Shown: positions 42,148 through 52,233 of the stretch, in pieces
Layout: each line of letters starts with the position of its first letter
Numbering within the stretch: the stretch's first letter is position 1
Source: Plantago ovata
Lineage: Eukaryota > Streptophyta > Magnoliopsida > Lamiales > Plantaginaceae
Length of the DNA: 64,000 bases
Assembly (NCBI GenBank): GCA_028274465.1
Contig: CM051455.1
Coordinates: 89,176,871-89,240,870, forward strand
Direction: 5' to 3'
Notes under the pieces: generated by a model
What the model saw: only the letters and a program-made list of their open reading frames with translations
The model's database searches: none
Told to the model about the DNA's origin: nothing
Position numbers and translations under genes: made by a program

Positions 42148-43126
42148 TCTTTCCACATGTCCACTCTCAGCCAACCGAGGCCAAACCGTTCGGTAACATC
42201 TAATATCACTTCTTATTACTCATTCTCTTTTGCTAGGGACTAGCTTAAGTATCATAAGGGGGATGGGATGTGAACCGCGATGTTAAATACTGTTTGGCTT
42301 TGTGTTGATTGGTATCTTGTTTTTTGTTTGCATTTGCATTTGCACGTTTACCGCTTTCTTAGTATTTTGTTGCATACACTACATTCATCCTAGGATAGTC
42401 TTGCATGTTTTATATGGAGTTTATTGCCAAAATTTTTGAACTTTTTTATTGGGTAAATCAACTAACTATGCCATTAATCATATGCTTCATCTCTATGAAT
42501 TTGTTTGAGGTTTTTCTCGCTTGGCTTGTCACATTTATGTATTGCACTTAGTTAAGCTTGGTAGTCTCGACATCACTTAGTGGTGTTTTCTCTACTGCGG
42601 TTCACGAAGGCCTTTATAATAGGATGATGCATGTTAGGGTCTTATGGTTGTTTTCCCGAGTAATTATGTACCAAAGAGGCAACAAGTCTTCACCATGCTT
42701 TGAGATTGTTAAATGCCTAGGAAGGAGGTAGTGTGAGGTTGTGTGATACTTTGTTTGCAACTTATTCTTTCGAATAGGTTTGGGGAGGGGGTTACACCAT
42801 CATTAGACTTGTTTTTCGTTTTTCAATTCCGTGTTGTGAGTTTATTTTTCCTTTTTCGTAAATTTGTACTCCAACCTATTATTTCGAATAGGTTTGGGGA
42901 AGTCGTTTGTGAGTCATTTTGTTTCTTTTTCGTTATGCTACTGCTGGCTAAAAAAATCGAAAAAAAAAAGAAAAAAGAAAAATTCCAGGAAAAAAGAAAA
43001 AGAAACTGGAAAAGAAAAAATAGAAAAAAGAAAAGAGCCGAAAAAGCAAAGAAGGATCCAAAAAAAAGAGGAGCCAAAAAGCAGTTTAGCAGAGTGTTGT
43101 GTCTCATTTTCAATAGTTGTGAAATC
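42148..43126 (+). other. Conserved noncoding 3' block of the inner Athila-C segment
   Basis: Starts CAACCGAGGCCAAACCG then GGTAACATCTAATATCAC as in Athila-A. Contains twin hairpins at 42759-42780 (one G-T pair) and 42873-42894, and an A-rich tract (42950-43085). It breaks off before the PPT at about 43120, where minus-strand gag begins. Confidence 0.7.
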
Positions 43127-43473
43127 ATCGATATCGTGCAAGTACCCCATCACATCTTCCCTTGATAAGCCATAGAACCTCGGAAGTTGTTGGATTGCGT
43201 GGTTCTTAATTTCCATATCTCGAGTTGCAGACGAAAGAACAATCGCCGGTCCCCTCATACGATCCTTGGAGGGTTGAACCATGCTTTCAGTGGTCTAGCT
43301 TCTGCCATTCCGTCGATTTCCTTAAAAATACTGTGTAGAGATTCAGAGAAATCGGTATCCTCTATTTCCTCTAGTTCACGCCTTCGAAGTAGTCGCCTTC
43401 TTTGGTGGTAGACTCTGTCGATCTCAGCAATTGAATCAGCAAGCGGTGTTCCTCTAGATCGTGTATGTCGCAT
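43127..43473 (-). pseudogene. Athila-C outer gag, N-terminal fragment
   Basis: Two overlapping minus-strand frames (43255-43473 and 43127-43282) give the same start as Athila-B gag: MRHTRSRGTPLADSIAEIDR versus MPHTRSAGTPLANSIAEIDR, then an Ile/Val-rich part and LPRFYGLSREDVMGYLHDIDD. One frameshift lies near 43260. It is truncated at the junction with the plus-strand A-rich region. Confidence 0.8.
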
Positions 43474-43597
43474 ACACTATCTATAACAAGCTAGGAAAGG
43501 AGTATCAGAGAGAGATTAAATAGTAAAATAAAAACAACTAGAACTAGGAATTGAATGCTGAAAATATAAAAAAGCTAAACAGAAAAAAGGAGTATAG

Positions 43598-43615
43598 TCC
43601 CCGGCAGCGGTGCCA
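43598..43615 (-). other. Primer binding site of outer Athila-C
   Basis: On the minus strand TGGCACCGCTGCCGGGGA, three bases inside the 5' LTR. Two differences from the tRNA-Asp site of Athila-B, and closer to the inner Athila-C site. Confidence 0.8.
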
Positions 43616-43618
43616 ATT

Positions 43619-44818
43619 TGAAGAACTGGAATTTGTCAGATTCTAATTAATCAAATAAATTTGTATTTAGCCAAAGGCAATTCACAACTACAACGAAAAC
43701 CGTAGTGTAGCAGTAAAATAACCTCGAGTGTCGATCTCTAAGGACTATAACTAGTTTTATCTAATCTAACTTAAACTATAAAATCAACAAACTACTTATC
43801 ACAGGTTTTTCTTATCAGATAATGGAGGTTAGTGATAGTATGATCATTCAAAGCATAACAGGTTAATAATCATGCATAAAGTACCCGATCGTTTTTCATA
43901 GAGATCTTTGATCAATGAATTGTCCAATTGTGTTCCGTTATTATTCAACACTACGAAGATAGAGGTTTTAGATAGATCAAAGAAATAAAGCAATAACTCA
44001 AAGTCTGATTCGCTTTACAGCCATCAGTATAATTATTAACCCTTCGCTAAGAAATCACATACTATCACCAACGATAAATTTAGCTACTCATAGATGACAT
44101 GCAATCAACAGAAATCATACCAAGATTGAATGAAAACATGTTGAAAGATAAATAAATATGAATAGAAAAACTGTAAGATACAATGTTACAGAAGGTTGTC
44201 AATCTCCGAAGAATCGCGATCTTACAAGCTCCAAAACTATAAGAAAAAGTGTCTCCTATGCTAAGAATCCCCAGAACAGGCTCTGGAGAATTCCTACCTA
44301 AAACTAATGAGAAAGGTGAGAGAAAAGGTCTGAGAAAGTATGAAAAACGGAGAAAACTGAGCAACTATATATAGGTTTTCGGCAGGTGTGGGGCGAGTCT
44401 CCCCACACACCGGGCGAATCGCCTGGTGTGGGGCGGTTCACCCCACGTCCCGGGTGAATCGCCCGGGACCTCCAGTCGGCTGGTTATGCGTTTTTGACGC
44501 GTTTTTGGATTTATTTTCCTTTTCGGACTCGATTTTTGCCTTCTAGTGACCTTTTAGCCTTCAGACTCGACCCCTAGACTTCAAATCCTATCCGGAATCT
44601 TCTAGATACTCCAAAAAGGCCTTCGGAACACCAATTCCTCGTCCACTTCAATATTATTGCCCGAAAAACCTCGTTTTCATCCAAAACCTGTAAAATACAA
44701 CTAAAGGGAAACGTGACACTATTCTAATAAAATGCCCTAAAATATAGCTAAATTAACATATAGGATAGTAAATTGGTGAAAAAAGACTCGAATGAAAGTG
44801 TAAAATACACGTTCATCA
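43619..44818 (-). repeat. 5' LTR of outer Athila-C
   Basis: Complete, 1200 bp. On the minus strand it starts TGATGAACGTG (44818) and ends CAGTTCTTCA. GC hairpins at about 44389-44404 and 44429-44444, TATA region at about 44365. Followed by the GTGTG duplicate at 44819-44823. Confidence 0.9.
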
Positions 44819-44823
44819 GTGTG

Positions 44824-45014
44824 TTTCCTTGTTCTTGTATTTTTGTTTGTGAGTACGTGTTGTTCCATATAAGTGAAATAGTATTTGAAACGTAGGGTAA
44901 TGGACCTTCCATTATACTTCTAACTGTCAATATGAGCCGGACAGGGTTTGGAGTGATCGGCATGACAGATTCATCCTACGTTACTGTGTCCAAACAAGGC
45001 GTGTTGTCTTAAGC
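44824..45014. other. Unassigned sequence right of Athila-C
   Basis: Continues the sequence found left of Athila-C (38492-38550), i.e. the 3' flank of the PIF transposase. No ORF or repeat seen. Confidence 0.4.
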
Positions 45015-45506
45015 AGGGCGCATATGCAGGGGCAAGGATTGTGTGACCTAACGACCCTCCTACACGGTCAGTTTCAAGGGCAGTGTTTCAGAAAAAACTA
45101 CATTCTTACGAAGTTCAACATTCTTGTCCAGAGGTACAATACGTGGACTTACCTCCTTCGGTTTTCGGGGGTGGAGATGTTTGAGGAAAGGTCTCAGTGT
45201 TATGTCCCCACTGTTCAGCATCCTGGCATTACCGATGTAAGTATACTACCCAATTAAGCATTTTTTCCCCTCATTCAACCAAGATTTACAAAAACAATTT
45301 TATATCTAATGGTATTAAGCAACTTTTTCAGATGTTTCCTTCCGCTGCACAGTAGTTTGGCAAGTACGAAGCTTTGTATCATGGTTGCTGCTTTCCATGC
45401 AACGGAGTTCGATACTACGTCCGCTACTTCTCTAGGACCACATGTCCGTGTTGGGGAGCTTACCGAATCACCGACAGAGGATAACTTGATTGCCCCCTAT
45501 GTTTAG
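45015..45506 (+). pseudogene. Myb/SANT-like ORF (PIF-associated type), copy 2
   Basis: Exon 1 (45015-45236) has the domain pattern QGLCDLTTLLHGQFQGQCFR, then KFNILVQRYNTWTYLLRFSG. A 95-bp GTAAGT...TTTTTCAG intron (45237-45331) is followed by exon 2 with FGKYEALYHG and, after a TAG and a frameshift, an ATEFDTTSATSLGP tail. The LCDL...F-x-K...LK-x-x-Y-x-x-W-x-x-LL layout is that of Myb/SANT-like proteins encoded by PIF/Harbinger elements and their domesticated relatives. Start not determined. Confidence 0.5.
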
Positions 45507-45757
45507 ATATTCATATTATGATTATTAATGTCAAAATGATTTGGATTTTCTATATCCTCTTTGTACTTGACATTGTACTTGACCTGGGATAATTAAATAA
45601 GATGAATGTCATAAAGGGTTCGCCCTTTTGTTTGTTTTCATTGATTTCATTGTTTTTACAGTACAATCTTATTTTCTAAATGTTAATGCTAACTAACAAT
45701 ACCGGTTTCATATTGTACATAGTGTTGCGACCATCCCACAAATGTCAACAGGTTTGA

Positions 45758-46150
45758 ATGGACCTACGAGACAACAAAATTACCATAAACGTCATGAGCG
45801 AGGTCGCCAGATACAACAATGGGGTCCATATGACAAGAAATGATTTCAGCAAGGAGGGATGGAATCAGATTATCACTCGGATGCATCATTTTTGCCCTAG
45901 CACTGTTGGTGGTGTAACGGAACGAGAATAGGTTAATAAAGCACTATTCCTTAGATTGAAACTTGTCACTACACGGATGAGACTCGGTAATGATCTGAAC
46001 TGTCAGGTTGATTTATCCACAGGGGACCTTGTAGTACCTCCAAATATTCACGGTTGGCACCATGTAGACAGTGAGACAAGCTCACGTGAATTAATCTTCC
46101 CCAGCTTCGTTGAGGCCATGCAGATGTGGCCGAATGAGCAACCCAAATAA
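45758..46150 (+). pseudogene. Myb/SANT-like ORF, copy 3, N-terminal exon
   Basis: ATG 45758 opens a frame with MSEVARYNNGVHMTRNDFSK, EGWNQIITRMHHF and, after a single in-frame TAG (45929-45931), VNKALFLRLKLVTTRMRLG, DLSTGDLVVPP and a trailing aromatic HGWHH. The pattern (helix, F-x-K-E-G-W-N-x-I, LK, then acidic turn) fits the Myb/SANT-like domain. The TAG replaces a likely CAG. The frame ends TAA 46148-46150; the next exon is probably at 46565. Confidence 0.55.
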
Positions 46151-46301
46151 GATCTCAATCCTACATATCGTATGCATTGAAGGTAAGCTTCTGAAGAATT
46201 AAATAACATCATATGGGTAAAATAGAACGGTTTGGGAATCAATCAATATTGGCATAGTCAATGTTTCCGCTAGGTTGATATATGGTACTATTACCGAGTC
46301 G

Positions 46302-46356
46302 TCCTTGAGACTCCTCTGCTATATACCACCCGGCTATAGCAGAGGAGTGTCAAGGA
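46302..46356. other. 22-bp inverted repeat with 11-nt loop
   Basis: TCCTTGAGACTCCTCTGCTATA (46302-46323) pairs with 46335-46356 with a single mismatch. It lies between two exons of the Myb-like ORF, probably in an intron. Confidence 0.8.
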
Positions 46357-46564
46357 ACACTCTGTTGTACTACAATATTTCATTCTAGCTTCGTATACCA
46401 CTCCTATGTAAATTACAAATAAAACAAACACTTGAAATTCTTTTTATGTTACATTTCTTTTCTTTCTGCATTTCACAATTGAATTAATATTTCTCCCTGT
46501 TATATGTCAATTAACATTTATTCCATGTGTTTCAATAACTTTTTCATTCAATTGAAATGTAGCT

Positions 46565-46783
46565 ATGGCAGACAACCTCAATGCAGTGCACCTAGCCGCA
46601 CTACTTAATATGGAAAGACAACGCCGAAGGAAAAATCTGCAAAAGATCAAGGATGAAATTCATAGGTTGAGGCCAAGGCTCCTGCATGACGTTAGTGATT
46701 TAATACAAGGTAGCCACCATTTGTTGACTAATGCTACTGAAGCTGAACTATGGTTGTCGTACGATGACGACATCAAAGTGTAG
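46565..46783 (+). pseudogene. Myb/SANT-like ORF, copy 3, C-terminal exon
   Basis: Preceded by an AG acceptor at 46560-46561. A basic, helical 72-codon segment (MERQRRRKNLQKIKDEIHRL) ends ELWLSYDDDIKV at TAG, resembling the end of PIF ORF1 at 27822. No catalytic motif; likely the dimerisation or transposase-contact end. Confidence 0.5.
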
Positions 46784-47269
46784 TGGTTTCAAGTTCATTC
46801 GAGTGAGCACAAGTAGCCGGAACGAGAATAACATTGCAGCATCACAGTTAATTTAATTAAATATAATTATTCATATTCGTTCATATTTATATATCTCTAT
46901 CCATCATCAGTTTATTAAAAAATAAAATATGAACAGATATTTTTGTATTCTTAGATATTGTTTTACTCTACTACCTTTCAGATTATTTCATCTAATATAA
47001 AAAATACAATTCAACCACAGCTACTCAATTTTCAATATATTCTCCCACAATCTCAATACAACTAAATTTAACTAACTATAACTAATCAATCATTCAATCA
47101 TCCAATCATCACCTCTCATCATCACTCCTACTAATATTCCCCTACATCCTACTACCTTTTACTAACTCAAACCCAAACCTAATTTCACAAACCCTCTCAA
47201 CAGTAAACACTATTACCATTTCTAATCGTTGTTCAAAAGGCCTCTCGCTAAATGGAAGCCAAACATGCA
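46784..47269. other. AT-rich sequence without a gene
   Basis: About 480 bp with ATCAATCATTCAATCATCC-type short repeats near 47080-47110. It may include a transposon end (TTCAAAAGGCC near 47230), but no partner end was found. Confidence 0.4.
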
Positions 47270-48449
47270 GTTGGTTTTTTAGTTTACTTGGTCTGTCCGA
47301 CCGGTCAAATTATTCACGGTATGATTTTATGAGGTTATGGTGTGGTTTTAAGTTTAAGTATCGTCTCCACAGTGACTGATTTGTTCACAAATACTAACGT
47401 ATATTTAACTAAGATCCAAATTAGGTGGGAAATAGTAATTGAGAATTCTGTACTAAATAAATACTACTAACGACAAATATAAACGTCTGATTAAATCAAT
47501 AGACAAGTTATCTAGGGAATTCGACTTCACCATAATTAATCACATGCATTCTCATATTCTCATCTAATCACAGTTAGTCTAGTTGCAACAATCAATTGCT
47601 TCCCTAATTAATTCACTAATCTCTCTTGAGAATTAACAAACCTATTCTATCATGCAGTTATCATCTCTAGAATCTCTAACACACATAATAGAACACAATA
47701 AACTCCAAGAAACTTACACACAATTGCATAAAACCTATGGATACCTCTGTCTCACAGTATTTTACGGTACTTTAATCTATTGGCAAAATTAATTCTGATC
47801 TCTCGAATATTGAATTAAAACCCTAAAATCATGCAATTTGTGATCAAGCAATTACAAGCAATAAGAACGGATTAAAATACTCAACAACCATGAAAAACAA
47901 TGAATTAGCTTCGAATACTTAAATAAACATGTTCATAACTAGGCTACATCGTAACCCTAGAAAAATGAATTAGTTCAACATAATACAAGAATCAATAATC
48001 AAGAAGTATGAAACATAGTCCAACAAGATATAGAAGAAAAAGAAACGAAGGAACCGAGTTTTGATGTCTGATCGATTATGTGTCCTAATTGTCGATCTCT
48101 TTGTCTGTCTGATAATCAGAATAATTGAAAAAGTCTAATTTACTCTCATATATAGCATAATCCCGCAGGAAACCTAAAAAGGCTGAAAATCTGGGTCTTT
48201 CAAGTCCAAAATGGAGTAGGAAACTTAAAAAATTGGGCCTTGGGCCATACCCAACCATTGGGCCTTTATTTTTCCATAAGTTAATATCATCAAATCAGCT
48301 CCAAATAAGCTCATTTTAGCCCGTATCTCCATAAATCACCAACTCAAACCACCTAGGCCAAAATAAATATAAAACAAGTAAAATTGGACAATAATAGCTT
48401 TTAAACTTACAAAATGTCAAGTAAAAAGATAGTGATAAGTGGTGTATCA
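47270..48449 (-). repeat. 3' LTR of Athila-D (left end uncertain)
   Basis: Minus-strand start TGATACACC at 48449; TATA-like CTATATATGAG near 48150. The other end is placed near 47270 only by the change of sequence character; no partner LTR or target duplication is in view. Confidence 0.6.
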
Positions 48450-50409
48450 ACTCCACACAACTTAGACATTTTCTTGTCCTCAAGCACACAAACTAAATGC
48501 AATGCAAAGGCAAACAAACAGACACATGTAAAGTCGCAAAGTTTTAGAAACATTCTAATAAGCTAACCGAACAATTATGAACAAGTTCCAACAAAACATA
48601 ACCAGTTGATAGGTTGAAACTCACCTCTATTGTCTATACATATACATCCCAACACACATGCACCAAGTTAAATACGGTATTCTTACCCTATTCTTTGATA
48701 CATCTCTAATCTTGACCCAAGTCATTAACGACTATTATGGACAATTCACACAAATCAAAGGACTTACTCTAATCACCAAATAACAAACGAAGACCAAAGA
48801 CCACTTCCTGAATGGCAAGACGAGGGTGGTCAGGATCAAATAGTACAAACAAAAGAGCAAGAATGCTCACACAAGACAAGACAAAGTCAAATGACGGGAA
48901 GAAACATAACAAGCTGTTGGACCCCATAAGGCTTTTGCGGGTCTTTTATTCTTTCTTTCTTCTTTTTGTTTTTTTTTTGTTTTCTTTCTTTTTTTTTCTT
49001 TTAACCTATTGGTTGCCTTTTAGCATTCACTCTTTTGGTTTCCGTAAGGATTGCGAATCCGTGGAGGTGACACAGAGCTCCTAAAACCTAAATGAGATAC
49101 CAGTATGGTGTGTACTGCACGACCTCGAAACAACCACGTTGTCATGTCCTATACTGGACCAGCAAGGGAGATAACAACGATCCACAATATAGGTTTGACA
49201 ACCGTATGCTTAAATTTATTTTTTATTTTTTAACAACAAAATCAACAGCAACAACAACATCACATTACATAACAATGACAATCCCTTAGATGCTCCTGTA
49301 TCGAAACCAAGTAGTTTGCAATAAGGTAAATGCCATGACGCCTTAGCATATTCATGCTAAAAATAGTTATCCATAGGCCTTTCGTGAACCGCAATTAGAG
49401 AATAGCACACTCATGTGGAATGATGTGTTCTTAAACTACTAAACTTAACAAAAGTGAATGTGTATGTGGATGTAACGTACCAATAGCCTGTTTCCTTGCG
49501 AATTTCAAACTACAACCAATCATATATTGCATGGAAAAAGTTCACTAACACCGAATTAACTTAATACAAATTTCTAAAACTTGGAATAAAGACTTCGACT
49601 AAATGAAACATGATATGCATGCAATACGATAAGAAACCACACAAACTAGAACAAAAACTGACACTGAGATTACGGGTAATATAATAAAAGTATCATTGAA
49701 ATAAAGACAAACACACATGGACAAATGATCTCTATTTCCCCTCCCCCAAACTAAAAAATGAGCTATTCCCTAGCACAATGAAAGATTAAGAGAAAAATAG
49801 AGATTAACAATACTAGCCTCGTCATGAAGTATCCGTGTCCAAGCATTATTAGCAGCAACCATCCTCATCCAAACAACCTGCTCCTACTCAAACATCAAAA
49901 CCTCAAAGCAACATTAGTCCAAAACAAACTAATCTCTCATGGAGACTACCTTGAATGTGACATGTTAATTAAAATATTTGATTAAGTAGTGCTAAACCAA
50001 TAGTATTCCAACCAAGTCCAATGTTTTAGGATATTCAAGTGCAAACATGGTCTAATCATCTCAACACCTGAGAGGGAAGCATTTAACAAATCCAACAATT
50101 ACTCCACAATTCACATTACCATCAACATACCAACCATATAGCTCTAGGTACGAATTTCAAGGTAAAAGCCACAAATAGATTAAGTGAGGCAATTTATCGA
50201 GCACCTTATGGGCATACTTTGTAAATTATTGTCCCATTAAATAGCCATAATCCCTCTTTCCCTTAAACAAAAACGAGCATATATTCATCAGTACATAACC
50301 CTAACAAGCCTCAAATTACCCATGAGCGAACATGGAATTCGTTTCACAATTATAAAATTAGGACATAAACTCATATCTGGAAGAGAGATGTCTATATGCA
50401 TAGAACAAA
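48450..50409 (-). other. Noncoding 3' region of Athila-D
   Basis: About 2 kb of noncoding DNA: PPT side at 48450-48500, a T-rich block (48935-49005, inverse of the Athila A-rich tract), CTCCCCCAAACTAAAAAATGAG at about 49740 (a common Athila block), then AT-rich sequence. Short ORFs such as 48812-49084 are low complexity and not credible. Confidence 0.6.
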
Positions 50410-50414
50410 GAGAA

Positions 50415-50962
50415 TGTCACGATTTCTCCCTTTAACTATAGTGATAAGGTAAGGGAGTGTGCAGAATTGAAGACATTATTCAAAGACATAAACAAAAATG
50501 GAGAAGACAGAAAAATACTAAAACTAGAACTTCATTTCTTAAAGACCTCCGACTTACATCCGCGTAATTTATAGCTAGAGAGTTCCACTAATCTACTGAG
50601 CAACGACTCTTTTAAGGCTAAACTAGGAAAACAACTTTGACAAGAAGATAAGGATAAGAGAAATGCAATGAACACGGACTGAAAACTGGAAATGTACTGA
50701 TGTACTAAGCTTGCAGCCGAAGGAGAGCAGCAACCGTCGATTTTAATGGCGTTGGAAATGTAGGCACCAGATTAAAACACGTGTCGACGTGTTGTTGCTT
50801 CTTTGGAGTGAAAACAGAGTCGTAGCAACTTGAACTCATTTTGTCTTGAGACGAATTCGCTCTTGACTGATAGCCGAACTAGTGCGTTTGGAGTGGCAAG
50901 GCTCTGGCGAATTAGGCTGGCATAGTGCTTCAAGGCAGCTATGGAGGTCTGCATTTCTGACA
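50415..50962 (-). repeat. 3' LTR of the chromovirus
   Basis: 548 bp; plus-strand limits TGTCACGATTTC and ATTTCTGACA. Followed at 50963 by TTTCCCCCGGCTTGAG, the inverse of a PPT CTCAAGCCGGGGGAAA. Confidence 0.93.
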
Positions 50963-51452
50963 TTTCCCCCGGCTTGAGACGACCCTTGTTCACTAGGGTC
51001 GAAGTCTGGGAAGGTGGATTGTATGAATGAGTAATCCTCCCAAGTGGCTTTTTCAGGAGTACAATTGATCCAGTGGACTAGGATTTGTGGATTGCTACGT
51101 TATTACACGGTACAATGTGTCGGCCTAAGATCTGAAGCGGAAACACCTTAAAGGTGCCTTCAGAGTCGGTTATGGGCATTGTCGGCGAGGAAATGTACCT
51201 TGAGCTAATCTTCTTTTTCAGCAAACTCACATGGAAGACTGGATGAATAGTACTCTGTGGAGGCAAGAGAAGTTTGTAAGCGACTTTTCCAATTCTTTCA
51301 GTAATAGTAAAAGGGCCAAAGTATCTAGAGCTGAGTTTGATACACTTCCTGATAAACACAGATGTTTGTCTATATGGTTGCAGTTTTAAGTATACTTGAT
51401 CCCCCAGTTCGAATTGCCTTTCTGTTCTGTTCTTGTCTGCATAAAACTTCAT
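50963..51452 (-). pseudogene. Chromovirus integrase C-terminus (GPY/F) and chromodomain
   Basis: The frame 51078-51452 reads [37 protein letters not shown] and [11 protein letters not shown], the GPY/F module. After a shift, the last stretch before the PPT (about 50965-51080) shows a chromodomain fragment, [18 protein letters not shown] and a FPDF end with a final GGN-type tail. Chromodomains steer integration to marked heterochromatin. Confidence 0.8.
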
Positions 51453-51658
51453 TCTTCTCTGTGCTTCGGTGAGTTCGCTTTGAGTAGTTGAGTTGCCTTA
51501 GTTCTCTCCTCTGTATCTTGTTCGACTTCAGGGTGGTGAGTGAGTAGGTAAGGCCCGATTGATAACTGGGACGGAGCATAACCGCCCAGAATGATAATTG
51601 GTGTTATACCAATGTTCTGCAAGTGCTAGCCACTTATTCCATTTGTTTTGATGCTGGC

Positions 51659-52233
51659 TCACCATACATCGCAAATATTCTCTATGCATTGGTTCACCCG
51701 TTCAGTTTTCCCGTCAGTTTGAGGGTGATAGACTGTGGACATTTGAAGAGAAGTACCTTCCAACTTGAAAAATTCTTGCCAAAAGGTACTGGTGAAGATT
51801 TTGTCTCTATCTGAGACTATGCTAATAGCCATGCCATGAAGTTTGTAAATGTTGTCCATGAAAATTCTAGTAATGTTACTTGCAATGAATGGATGAGATA
51901 GACCAATGAAGTGATTGTACTTTGTAAATTGATCAACAACAACAAAGATAACTTCTTTACCTTCAGACTTGGGTAACCCATATCAATAGAAATGTGTGAC
52001 CATGCTTGATGAGGAATGGGGAGGGGTTGTAACAAACCAGGATATGAAATATTCTCACTTTTACTCATTTTGCATACATTACAGGCTTGCACATATGTTA
52101 TAATATATTTCCTCATTTCAGGCCAATAGAAAACAGATTTAGCTCTCTCATAAGTACCACTCATGCCAGAATGTCCACCCAAAGAAGACTTATGCACATG
52201 GTTAAGTATGGCCATCATACCTGAGCACATCAT
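51659..52233 (-). pseudogene. Chromovirus integrase: zinc finger and catalytic core
   Basis: HVHKSSLGGHSGMSGTYERA and ACNVCKMSK make the HHCC finger. The core is in two frames: ISIDMGYPSL with the first Asp, then SDRDKIFTSTFWQEFF with the second Asp and STVYHPQTDGKTERVNQ with the catalytic Glu. A frameshift lies near 51850. Confidence 0.85.

Larger units (their letters stand above)
38551..44818 (-). mobile_element. Athila-C: chimeric Athila-like element with opposed halves
   Basis: The outer frame is a minus-strand Athila-like element: its 5' LTR at 43619-44818, PBS at 43598-43615, gag start at 43127-43473, and 3' LTR at 38551-39687. Between gag and 3' LTR lies a plus-strand piece (39688-about 43126) with LTR, PBS, a different gag-like ORF, twin hairpins and A-rich tract. 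GTGTG stands before 38551 (38546-38550) and after 44818 (44819-44823), so the whole composite behaves as one insertion. The inner piece has no target duplication of its own. Confidence 0.85.
47270..50409 (-). mobile_element. Athila-D: Athila-related element, 3' part, minus strand
   Basis: Minus-strand order is noncoding 3' region, GAGGACAAGAAAATG motif and PPT, then LTR starting TGATACACCACTTATC at 48449. GAATGGCAAGACGAGGGTGG at about 48810 is the inverse of a block also in Athila-A and -B (10055, 36540), and GGCCTTTCGTGAACCGC at about 49376 is the inverse of another. It is a different subfamily: no GC hairpins in its LTR. A chromovirus inserted at 50410-57753 separates it from a further piece at 57754-58029. 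Confidence 0.7.

Noticed and set aside
42743..43175. Lys-rich ORFs over the A-rich tract
   Set aside because: Low-complexity artefact; the same happens at 9723-9962 and 48812-49084.
47225..47240. TTCAAAAGGCC as the right end of the PIF element
   Set aside because: Only a 9-bp CCTTTTGAA match near 21295 could serve as partner, too short and without a clear 3-bp duplicate.
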